Assembly: GCA_026414125.1 (NCBI GenBank)
Contig: JAOAJQ010000088.1
Span: 1-5,808 of the forward strand
Source: Thermoproteota archaeon
GTDB lineage: Archaea > Thermoproteota > EX4484-205 > JAAOZP01
DNA: 5,808 nt
Direction: 5' to 3'
Shown here: positions 1 to 5,808 of the stretch, piece after piece
How positions within the stretch are numbered: the first letter of the stretch is position 1
How the letters are laid out: each line of letters starts with the position of its first letter
Notes under the pieces: model-generated
Database searches by the model: none
What the model was told of the DNA's origin: nothing
Seen by the model: only the letters and a program-made list of their open reading frames with translations
Program-made: the position numbers and the translations under genes

Positions 1-2814
1 GGCTGTATCCTCGTCGAGGATTTCTACGCTGCACTTGAACTCCTTTTCGAAGAAGGGTTGTGCTTCCTTAAGGATATTCTGCTCGCCTTTCTCTAGCACG
101 TATTTTAGGATCTTCCTTTGTTCTTCTGCTGTCGCCTGGAGGTTCTTCATCACTTGCCCTATGAATCTTCCTAGTTCTCCTTTGCCGACGCCGACCGCGT
201 TTCTGGCCAAGATCCCTCTTATTTTCTCAGGATTCATTTCCGCAGTGTCAATCATTTCTCTAAATGCTTTATTCTTCCATTGCGTAGCGGTTATGAGTTT
301 CAGCCTAGTGAGCGAAGTCTTTTTCACAGCCTTCAGTATTTGATAAATGTCCTCCACAAGCTGCTCCAAGTATTTCTCTACAAGTAGGGGCTTCTCGTCT
401 ACTTCAGCAGATATAGGCCATGGGTGGTTGGCTAGCAGATTCTTCTTACCCATCTTACTCCATAACTCTTCGGCGAGATGCGGTGTGAACGGGTAGAGCA
501 GGTTAAGCCACGTTTCAACCGCTTCCCTCAAAGCTTGGGAATCAGGCGTCTTAACCCTTCTTAAGTACCATCTCAAGTCATTTCTTAAACCGTAGAGGGC
601 TTCGCTCGTAGCCTCTCTTATCTGCATGTCTTCAAGGGCATCCGTAATGTTTTTAACACGTTTTCTAACCGAGTTTCTCAACCAATCCTCCATGTGTCCA
701 TTACAGGCCGATTCTTTCTCTTCCAAGAGTGATAGAATGAATCCGTAGATGCTTCTTAACAGCTCAATGTTTTTCCTGGCTTTCTCACTCTCCCAGTTAG
801 GATCCTCCAAACCCTCCGCTGAGAGAAGCAGAGTTATTCTCGTCGCATCCGAGCCGTATTTTTCAATAGCATCTCTGAGAGAGATGAAGATTCCTTTAGA
901 CTTATGCATAGGCTGCCCCTCTATCCTTAGGAAGCCGTTCACAGATATTTGCCTAGGCCATTTCTCCTCGGGAAAGATGGCGACGTGATGAAAGATGAAG
1001 AATGTTAAATGGTTTGCGACAAGATCCTTGCCTGAATTTCTAAGGTCAACCGGATACCAGTAATCAAACTCATACCTAAGCCTTTTTAGAAAAGCCGCTG
1101 GCAAACCTGTTTTATTCTCAACCTCTTCTGGCACACCTATACCAAGTAACACGTAGTCATAGAACTCTTCTGTAAGGTTTTCAGGCTTCAACATCCCATT
1201 GTTAACATATTTTGAAATGATATAGTATGCCATGTACACGGTGGAGTCGCTCAGCGTCTCAACAATATGGCCGGGAAGCCATGGAACCGGTGTTCCGAGC
1301 CCAGAGGTTCTTGTGAAAGCCCAGTCTTCATACCAGTTTATGAAATAAATAAAGTTCTCCCTAACATCCTTGGGGTATATGGTCATTCTTTCCAAGGCTT
1401 TCAGTGCTTTAGCCTTCCACTCGTGCCAAGAATATCTTAAGAGATACTGGTCACCTAGGATTTTAACGTGGCACCTTGTCCCGCATCTGCAAACCACTGG
1501 TAAGGGCAACTCTAGAAACTCGTCTCCAGCACCCGTTTTCTTCATCTCCTCTATTACAAGCTCTTTAGCCTTCTGGACAGGTAAACCTGAGAACCTGCCG
1601 CAGTTGCTAAGCGTCACGCCCTTGTGAAATTCCTCCCTATAGACTAGGCTTGTAGCCTCTTCCAGCTTGGGGTCAGATTGGTTTTTTATCTTTAGTTCTG
1701 CTACAAGTTTCTCAGAGGGGTTTGAACCATACTTCTCAGTTGTTATCATGGATATCGGTTTTATCGCACGAATTTCACTCGGGTCGAGACCGTATTCCCT
1801 TAGAACAGCCTCGTTTCTCTTTAAGTCTTCAAGCGCCATGTAGTCATAAGGAGCGTGTGCCGGAACACTGTAGACGACACCTGTTCCAAGAGAAGGATCT
1901 ACGAATGAGGCGGGTAAAACTGGAACCCTGCAGCCTGTGAAAACAGCCTCAGCTGTCTTCCCAACAAGCTCCCTACCTTTGAATTCACGTATCTTGCGAA
2001 CTGTTCTCATCTGGTCGGCAAGCTTATCAAGCGTCTCAATGCTAACAATCCATTTTTCACCATCGACCATTGCCTCCGCGTAAACAACGTCCGGGTTGAC
2101 CCAGACGTTTGTGACTCCGAAGATCGTCTCTGGTCGGAAGGTGGCAGCAACAAGATGAGAATCCCCGAGTCTGAATTTTACAAGATAGAATTTCTCTGGG
2201 AAAACTCCTTCTCCGCTAAGCCTATCATGATCACCCGTAGAACTCTTGTCTCTCGGACACCATACGACTGGGTGCACTCCTTTAGTAATGTAACCTTTCT
2301 CCTTCAGCTTCAAGTATTGCCATTGAACAAAGGTACTGAAGCCAGGGTTTAGGCTGGAAGTATGAAACTCTCGACGCCAGTCTACAGCAAGACCATAATT
2401 CTTGAGAGCGGCACGATTCTTCTCAGTATAGTATTTGGCTAAGTAGACAGGGTCTTTGAAACGCTCTATCTCTTCTCTCGGAACACCATCCATCTTCTCA
2501 AGTATCTCAATAGTCTTCTCGTCCCCCCGCCTAATCCTGTCGGAGATACCGGTTATAGTCGTTCCAGTCCAGTGAAAAGCGAAGGGGAAAAGAACGTTGA
2601 ATCCCTTCTTACGCTTATATCTCGCCACAATGTCCAAGCGGGTTAAAGTATATGCTGTTCCTAAATGCACGGGTCCAGACATATATGGAAAGGGGAAGGT
2701 TACGAAGAACTTTGGCCTAGAGGGATCTGGCTCAGCCTCGAAAACCTTCTCCTCTTCATATGTTTTCTGCCACTTCTTCTCGATCTCGGAGAAAGAGTAT
2801 GTGGATTCCTCCAA
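1..2814 (-). CDS. leuS: Leucyl-tRNA synthetase, archaeal type (C-terminal end beyond the window)
   Basis: This class I enzyme attaches leucine to tRNA-Leu using ATP and clears mischarged products in its editing domain. I translated the frame by hand and it is open from a TTG at 2814 to base 1 (938 codons). In order: a short N-terminus ending in EIEKKWQ (10-16); the first Rossmann half with PYMSGPVHLGT (43-53), the HIGH equivalent; the tRNA-synthetase segment CPRDKSSTGDHDRL (186-199); the CP1 editing domain with TFRPETIFG (225-233) and GTGVVYSVPAHAPYD (310-324), where D324 matches the conserved editing Asp; a likely zinc knuckle CRCGTRCH (442-449); LSDSTVYMAYY (521-531); PMHKSKG (635-641), the KMSKS equivalent; and a helical anticodon-binding domain with LLYPFTPHLAEELW (773-786). 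The family is usually about 940-970 residues, so roughly 20-30 residues are probably missing. TTG is the only usual start codon between an in-frame TGA (2826-2824) and the conserved region. Family assignment is firm; the two altered signature motifs are unusual. Confidence 0.97.
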   Translation of the reverse strand, partial: MEESTYSFSEIEKKWQKTYEEEKVFEAEPDPSRPKFFVTFPFPYMSGPVHLGTAYTLTRLDIVARYKRKKGFNVLFPFAFHWTGTTITGISDRIRRGDEKTIEILEKMDGVPREEIERFKDPVYLAKYYTEKNRAALKNYGLAVDWRREFHTSSLNPGFSTFVQWQYLKLKEKGYITKGVHPVVWCPRDKSSTGDHDRLSGEGVFPEKFYLVKFRLGDSHLVAATFRPETIFGVTNVWVNPDVVYAEAMVDGEKWIVSIETLDKLADQMRTVRKIREFKGRELVGKTAEAVFTGCRVPVLPASFVDPSLGTGVVYSVPAHAPYDYMALEDLKRNEAVLREYGLDPSEIRAIKPISMITTEKYGSNPSEKLVAELKIKNQSDPKLEEATSLVYREEFHKGVTLSNCGRFSGLPVQKAKELVIEEMKKTGAGDEFLELPLPVVCRCGTRCHVKILGDQYLLRYSWHEWKAKALKALERMTIYPKDVRENFIYFINWYEDWAFTRTSGLGTPVPWLPGHIVETLSDSTVYMAYYIISKYVNNGMLKPENLTEEFYDYVLLGIGVPEEVENKTGLPAAFLKRLRYEFDYWYPVDLRNSGKDLVANHLTFFIFHHVAIFPEEKWPRQISVNGFLRIEGQPMHKSKGIFISLRDAIEKYGSDATRITLLLSAEGLEDPNWESEKARKNIELLRSIYGFILSLLEEKESACNGHMEDWLRNSVRKRVKNITDALEDMQIREATSEALYGLRNDLRWYLRRVKTPDSQALREAVETWLNLLYPFTPHLAEELWSKMGKKNLLANHPWPISAEVDEKPLLVEKYLEQLVEDIYQILKAVKKTSLTRLKLITATQWKNKAFREMIDTAEMNPEKIRGILARNAVGVGKGELGRFIGQVMKNLQATAEEQRKILKYVLEKGEQNILKEAQPFFEKEFKCSVEILDEDTA

Positions 2815-2835
2815 GGTTTTGCTTCACAAGCCTCT
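2808..2835 (-). promoter_or_regulatory. leuS translation start region (TTG, unusual ribosome-binding context)
   Basis: The TTG start lies at 2814-2812. Upstream there are only weak matches to an archaeal Shine-Dalgarno sequence: AGAGG (2835-2831), which is too far away at 16 nt, and GTGA (2827-2824), which is 9 nt away. The strongest match, GGAGG (2812-2808), overlaps the last base of TTG and the next codons, where it could not serve this start. No in-frame ATG, GTG or TTG follows it until the M45 codon, which is past conserved sequence. Leaderless initiation at TTG is the simplest reading. Confidence 0.5.
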
Positions 2836-2841
2836 GGAAGA

Positions 2842-2850
2842 TACTTAAAG
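2842..2850 (-). promoter_or_regulatory. Possible TATA box for leuS
   Basis: On the minus strand the sequence CTTTAAGTA, preceded by the A-rich GCTAAAT, resembles an archaeal TATA box with its upstream BRE element. Its centre is about 32 bp before the leuS TTG, so a start some 26 bp downstream would give a leaderless or nearly leaderless leuS mRNA. That would fit the poor Shine-Dalgarno sequence there. It is only a short A/T-rich match, and leuS may instead be expressed purely by read-through from alaS. Confidence 0.3.
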
Positions 2851-2858
2851 ATTTAGCG

Positions 2859-5612
2859 TTAAAACATTTTCAACCCTTTTTGAATAAAACTGCTTACGGC
2901 TTTTAAAGCCTTCGATTCGAAAGTCTTAAAGTCAACCTTGGTTGCTAAACCTCCCTTCGCGAAGTTTCTCCTGCCTCCGGCTCCTCCGCCAACCCCGATT
3001 TCGCTAAGAATGCGGCGTGCCAGCAGAGAACAGTCGACACCCTTCTCAAGAGCTTTCTCGCCGGCTAACACGGCGAACTGCATAGTCGGGATGGGAGACA
3101 TCACCACTATTATGGAACTCGGCTCCTTTTTGGAGACTTTCTCACCAAGACTTATGAGATAGCTTATCTCGAGCTCTTCAGAAGTGTAGAACACGATTCT
3201 AACGCCAGACTCTTCAACAGCCTTGGAAAGCAGCTGATCCGCCAGTATGTCGAACTGATTCTCCAATATTCTCTCAATCTTCTTACTTAGGTTTTTCAAC
3301 TCGTTCCTTAGTCTTTCAGCTTCCTGAACTATCTTGTCCTTTGGAACACCTAGAATGTTCTCCAAGCTAGACACCTTGTTTTCAAGCGACCTAACGTAAT
3401 CCAAGGAGGAGGAGCCTACCCGAAAAACTATTCTTTCAACACCGTCCTGAATCCTTTCAACCCTAACTATCTTCACCAGCCCAACGTCACCCGTCTTGTT
3501 AACGTGAAGCCCCCCACAGGCCTCAGCATCAAAACCATCTATCTTGACAATCCTGAGCTCTTTACCGGGGACAGCACCGCCTTGGTATATTCTGAAACCG
3601 TACTCCTTCTCGGCGACAGTTCTGGGTAAAACCTGTATTTTAACATCGATGTTCGACAGGGCTATTTCATTAGCCTTACGCTCTATTTTCTCGATCTCTT
3701 CATTGCTGAGCGGAAGGGGATGGGTTATGTCAAGCCTAGATTCGACGGTGTCTTTCTGGGCACCTGCTTGCCAAACATGGTTTCCTAGGACCATTCTAGC
3801 AGCAGCGTTTATAATATGCGTCGCGGTGTGGGCTCTTCTAAGCTGGAGACGCCTTTCGGAGTCAACAACCATTTTAACAATACTGCCCACACCGGGGGCA
3901 GGTCCCTTGATAAAATGAATTATCCGGTTATTCAAGTTCTTAACGTCCTTTACCATGGCCTCCTTCCCGTTAAATACGAGCCTACCGTTATCGGAAGGCT
4001 GGCCGCCGCCCTCAGGGTAGAAAATTGTCCGGTCTAGAATAACCTTGTTGTCGAAGACTCCCAATACCCTAGCCTCAAGCTCCAACAAATCAGGATTCTC
4101 GTAGAAGGTTTTAATAGTTTCAGGAAAAACCTTCTCGTCGAAATCCAGTGTGACTGCTTCCTCTTCTCCAAGACCCTTAGGCTGTTTATGTCTGGAGGCT
4201 ATCATGCTGTAGAAGCCCTCTGGAATCTTTATTTCAATGCCTTTCTTTGAGAAAACGTCTGCAACCTGTTCAGGCGTAACGCCATGGGAATCGTAGAGCT
4301 CAACAAGCTTCTCAATGCTTATCGAGTTGGGTTCCTTAATAAGAGACTCTACATGTTTAACCCCTTCTTCAACACTCCTTCTGTACTTTTTAAGCTCTAT
4401 TTCAACAAGTCTCAAAACACTATCTTTAAGCTCTCTGAGGCTCGGGAAATCCCTGCTCCAGTAGTCAACCTCCCATGAAACCATGTCGAGCAGTAAAGAA
4501 TTAGCGTTGAGCCTATCCAGAACCCTGGCAGTCTTCCTTAGGAGAAGCCTAGCCAGATAACCCACTCCAGTGTTAGAGGGCACAACACCCTCTGAAAGAA
4601 TGAACACTAGGCTCTTAACATGATCCAGAGCCTTGAAAACATTCTCCATTGCTTCAAGCCTAGCTGAAAAGGAGTCTGGGAAGCCAAGGTCCCTGACGAG
4701 CCTAATCCTTTCAACCGGGCTTAGAAACTTGTTCTCAGACAGAGAAACCCTTATTCCGTATTCTTTGAGAAGCTCCGGTGGAACATCAATATCCACTAGT
4801 TTAGAAGCCTGTTGGAGGAGCCTGCTGTAGAAGGCGTGGAAGCCGGTTGGGGCACCGGTTAAAAGCCAGTTTATCCTCTCCATCCCGTATCCCGTGTCAA
4901 CCGTTCTGATGGACAGCTCCCTCAGAGAACCATCCGGGTTAACCTTATACCTCATGAAGACTAGAGTAGCAACCTCAAGGCCGTGCGAAATAACCTCGAA
5001 GCAAGGCCCCGCGTTCCCGCCGCCGCTCCAAGAGCTTTCGACGAAAGAAAGATCCTCAGGCTTAACCCCTGTTTCCAGGGTGAAGAACTCGAAGCCGTGT
5101 CTCACAGTATCCTCCTTCCAGTAGACCTCCTTGTCCTCGCTGTTGAAAGCATGGTGCCCACCCATTTCGAAAATAGTGAGATGCCTCCCGAGAGTCTTGC
5201 CGACCAAGTCCATGTCGACCAGACGAATACAGGGCTGGGATATCACCAGAGGGTTAGCCGGGGGAGGAATAATGCCGTCCGTAACGTAAGGCTGGAAGTC
5301 AACTATGCTAGCGTCAGTAAGATAAAGATCATTCCTCCACCTGCATACGACAGGATAGGGCGAGACAACCTCGTGGCCCCTGTTTTTGAAGAAGCCTAGG
5401 AAAGCCTCCCTAACCTGGCTTAAATCATCCATATTCCTGCCTACCCTCCTGCCTATGAAAGTATACGGTGAGCAGGGAGACTCTCCACAGTCCTCTCTAG
5501 ACGGGTCTAGAGTCCAGAAGAACCTGCCGCATTTAACACACCTCTTTCTAGCGAACCCACCTCTACTTAGGAACTCTAGGCGATACTCGTCCTCCCCGAA
5601 ATTGTGTTTCAT
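2859..5612 (-). CDS. alaS: Alanyl-tRNA synthetase, archaeal type, complete
   Basis: This cytoplasmic class II enzyme attaches alanine to tRNA-Ala, recognising the G3:U70 pair, and hydrolyses Ser- and Gly-tRNA-Ala. The 917 residues match the usual archaeal length. An N-terminal extension has C25, C28, C42 and C47, a likely zinc site. The class II core follows, with FEMGGHHAFN (148-157), WSGGGNAGPCFEV (195-207) in the alanine pocket, and motif 3 VDTGYGMERI (238-247), whose D239 should contact the alanine amino group. The tRNA-recognition domain includes PSN (345-347) and LYDSHG (439-444); N347 and D441 are probably the G3:U70 readers by analogy with archaeal AlaRS. The editing domain has HTATH (595-599) and CGGLH (699-703), giving the full four-ligand zinc site. 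A likely coiled coil (about 736-800) leads to the C-Ala domain with GGGAGGRRNFAKGG (875-888). The ATG at 5612 is the first start after an in-frame TAG (5660-5658) and follows a GGAG. leuS begins 44 bp downstream on the same strand. No key residue is missing. Confidence 0.98.
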   Translation of the reverse strand: MKHNFGEDEYRLEFLSRGGFARKRCVKCGRFFWTLDPSREDCGESPCSPYTFIGRRVGRNMDDLSQVREAFLGFFKNRGHEVVSPYPVVCRWRNDLYLTDASIVDFQPYVTDGIIPPPANPLVISQPCIRLVDMDLVGKTLGRHLTIFEMGGHHAFNSEDKEVYWKEDTVRHGFEFFTLETGVKPEDLSFVESSWSGGGNAGPCFEVISHGLEVATLVFMRYKVNPDGSLRELSIRTVDTGYGMERINWLLTGAPTGFHAFYSRLLQQASKLVDIDVPPELLKEYGIRVSLSENKFLSPVERIRLVRDLGFPDSFSARLEAMENVFKALDHVKSLVFILSEGVVPSNTGVGYLARLLLRKTARVLDRLNANSLLLDMVSWEVDYWSRDFPSLRELKDSVLRLVEIELKKYRRSVEEGVKHVESLIKEPNSISIEKLVELYDSHGVTPEQVADVFSKKGIEIKIPEGFYSMIASRHKQPKGLGEEEAVTLDFDEKVFPETIKTFYENPDLLELEARVLGVFDNKVILDRTIFYPEGGGQPSDNGRLVFNGKEAMVKDVKNLNNRIIHFIKGPAPGVGSIVKMVVDSERRLQLRRAHTATHIINAAARMVLGNHVWQAGAQKDTVESRLDITHPLPLSNEEIEKIERKANEIALSNIDVKIQVLPRTVAEKEYGFRIYQGGAVPGKELRIVKIDGFDAEACGGLHVNKTGDVGLVKIVRVERIQDGVERIVFRVGSSSLDYVRSLENKVSSLENILGVPKDKIVQEAERLRNELKNLSKKIERILENQFDILADQLLSKAVEESGVRIVFYTSEELEISYLISLGEKVSKKEPSSIIVVMSPIPTMQFAVLAGEKALEKGVDCSLLARRILSEIGVGGGAGGRRNFAKGGLATKVDFKTFESKALKAVSSFIQKGLKMF

Positions 5613-5620
5613 CCTTAAAT

Positions 5621-5624
5621 CTCC
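5621..5624 (-). promoter_or_regulatory. Shine-Dalgarno sequence of alaS
   Basis: GGAG lies 8 nt before the alaS ATG on the minus strand, a normal spacing for an archaeal ribosome-binding site, and a second AAGG (5616-5613) abuts the ATG. It supports the 5612 start and suggests that the alaS mRNA has a leader, unlike the proposed leuS start. Confidence 0.65.
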
Positions 5625-5671
5625 AAAAAAGGGAATACAGGCATGATTTATGTCTTCCTACCAGAACCATC

Positions 5672-5684
5672 TAAAAATTAAAAT
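5672..5684 (-). promoter_or_regulatory. Candidate core promoter (TATA-like) of alaS
   Basis: The minus-strand run ATTTTAATTTTTA is the most A/T-rich element near alaS. A start about 26 bp downstream would fall near 5650 and give a leader of roughly 35-40 nt that includes the GGAG site. The match to the archaeal TATA consensus is loose and there is no clear BRE. A rival, CATAAATC at 5652-5645, would place the start too close to the Shine-Dalgarno sequence. A third candidate is the element at 5771-5780. Confidence 0.3.
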
Positions 5685-5704
5685 GGCATGGCGTTTATTG
5701 TTCT

Positions 5705-5718
5705 TTAGCGCGCACTAA
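5705..5718. repeat. Imperfect 14-bp palindrome upstream of alaS
   Basis: TTAGCGCGCACTAA reads almost the same on both strands: six of the seven symmetric pairs match and the remaining one is an A/C (T/G) mismatch. It lies about 93 bp before the alaS ATG, between the candidate promoter elements. This size and symmetry would suit a dimeric regulator, but there is no loop for a hairpin and no second copy in the window, so its role is unknown. Confidence 0.35.
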
Positions 5719-5770
5719 TCGTTAAGAAGGAGGGAACCGCGTGGGCAGAACTTGAGTAAAACAATAGGAA

Positions 5771-5780
5771 CCTTTATAGT
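5771..5780. promoter_or_regulatory. TATA-like element near the right edge, orientation uncertain
   Basis: On the plus strand CCTTTATAGT after AATAGGAA resembles an archaeal BRE-TATA pair; transcription would start near 5800, so the gene served would lie just outside the window and run rightward, divergent from alaS. On the minus strand the same bases read CTATAAAGG after the A-rich TGAAAA, also a fair BRE-TATA match, which would start transcription near 5748 and give alaS a leader of roughly 135 nt. The sequence alone does not decide between them, and both may be used. Confidence 0.4.
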
Positions 5781-5808
5781 TTTCAGCTTAAGCACACCAA
5801 TATTTCAA

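Larger units (their letters stand above)
5613..5808. other. Non-coding region upstream of alaS
   Basis: These 196 bp contain no open frame that looks like a protein: the only ATG-led frame running toward alaS (from 5670, minus strand) is out of frame with it and resembles nothing I recognise. I found no tRNA cloverleaf, no C/D-box pair and no strong hairpin terminator. The stretch is A/T-rich close to alaS and near the right edge, with a G/C-richer middle that holds an imperfect palindrome. It most likely carries the alaS promoter and perhaps that of a divergent gene beyond the right edge. Confidence 0.7.

Noticed and set aside
35..2856. Several plus-strand open frames of 63-102 codons opposite leuS
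   Set aside because: They lie entirely or almost entirely opposite the LeuRS frame, whose translation matches the family along its whole length. Their products are rich in Ser, Phe and Leu, as expected from the complement of Lys/Glu-rich coding sequence, and resemble no family I know.
2815..2858. Terminator between alaS and leuS
   Set aside because: There is no T-run on the minus strand and no stable inverted repeat in the 44-bp gap, so read-through is expected.
2760..2858. Frameshift at the leuS start hiding an upstream ATG
   Set aside because: Other frames through the gap, including one that opens with GTG at 2827, give no LeuRS-like residues, while the TTG start yields an N-terminus of normal length before the EIEKKWQ segment.
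3000..3700. Damage to the AlaRS editing or C-Ala domain
   Set aside because: Reading the frame shows both zinc-site motifs (HTATH and CGGLH) and the glycine-rich C-Ala motif intact, with no frameshift.
2938..5646. Plus-strand open frames of up to 138 codons opposite alaS, including one at 4983-5399
   Set aside because: The opposite strand encodes a complete, well-conserved AlaRS. These frames have no recognisable domains, and their length is explained by the codon bias of the real gene.
5733..5772. Direct repeat GGAACC at 5733-5738 and 5767-5772
   Set aside because: Six bases repeated once is easily chance, and the flanks do not match.
5640..5808. tRNA, C/D-box sRNA or T-box-like leader
   Set aside because: GGTTC- and GATGG-like snippets occur on the minus strand, but no acceptor stem, paired C and D boxes or anticodon arm could be formed. 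T-box leaders are also not expected in archaea.

Overview
The window holds two large protein genes, both on the minus strand, that encode archaeal-type aminoacyl-tRNA synthetases. Reading in the direction of transcription (right to left) these are alanyl-tRNA synthetase (alaS, complete, 917 codons) and, 44 bp downstream, leucyl-tRNA synthetase (leuS, 938 codons visible, C-terminal end cut by the left edge). Together they fill positions 1-5612 almost without a gap. The remaining 196 bp at the right edge are non-coding and look like a promoter region.

The organism is an archaeon. The AlaRS carries the Cys-rich N-terminal extension typical of archaeal AlaRS, and the LeuRS has the archaeal/eukaryotic domain order, with the editing insertion placed as in that lineage. 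Details such as the 'GPCFEV' segment in AlaRS and the 'CPRDKSSTGDHD' stretch in LeuRS resemble TACK-lineage (Thermoproteota-like) proteins as I remember them, so the placement below domain level is inference. The coding strands are purine-rich, use AGG/AGA arginine codons heavily, and encode many Glu, Lys and Arg residues, which fits a thermophile but does not prove one.

Layout: 1-2814 leuS (minus, partial); 2815-2858 short gap with a TATA-like sequence suggesting a possible second, leaderless start site for leuS; 2859-5612 alaS (minus); 5613-5808 upstream region with a Shine-Dalgarno sequence, A/T-rich candidate promoter elements, an imperfect 14-bp palindrome, and a TATA-like element near the right edge that could serve a gene beyond the window on the plus strand. 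Both enzymes charge tRNAs in the cytoplasm and both appear to keep their proofreading domains.

The most notable point is that this LeuRS has altered forms of both class I signature motifs (HLGT for HIGH, PMHKS for KMSKS) in an otherwise well-conserved protein. The leuS reading frame also has no ATG or GTG near its start and appears to begin at TTG. I see no mobile element, CRISPR array, RNA gene or novel multi-gene system here.
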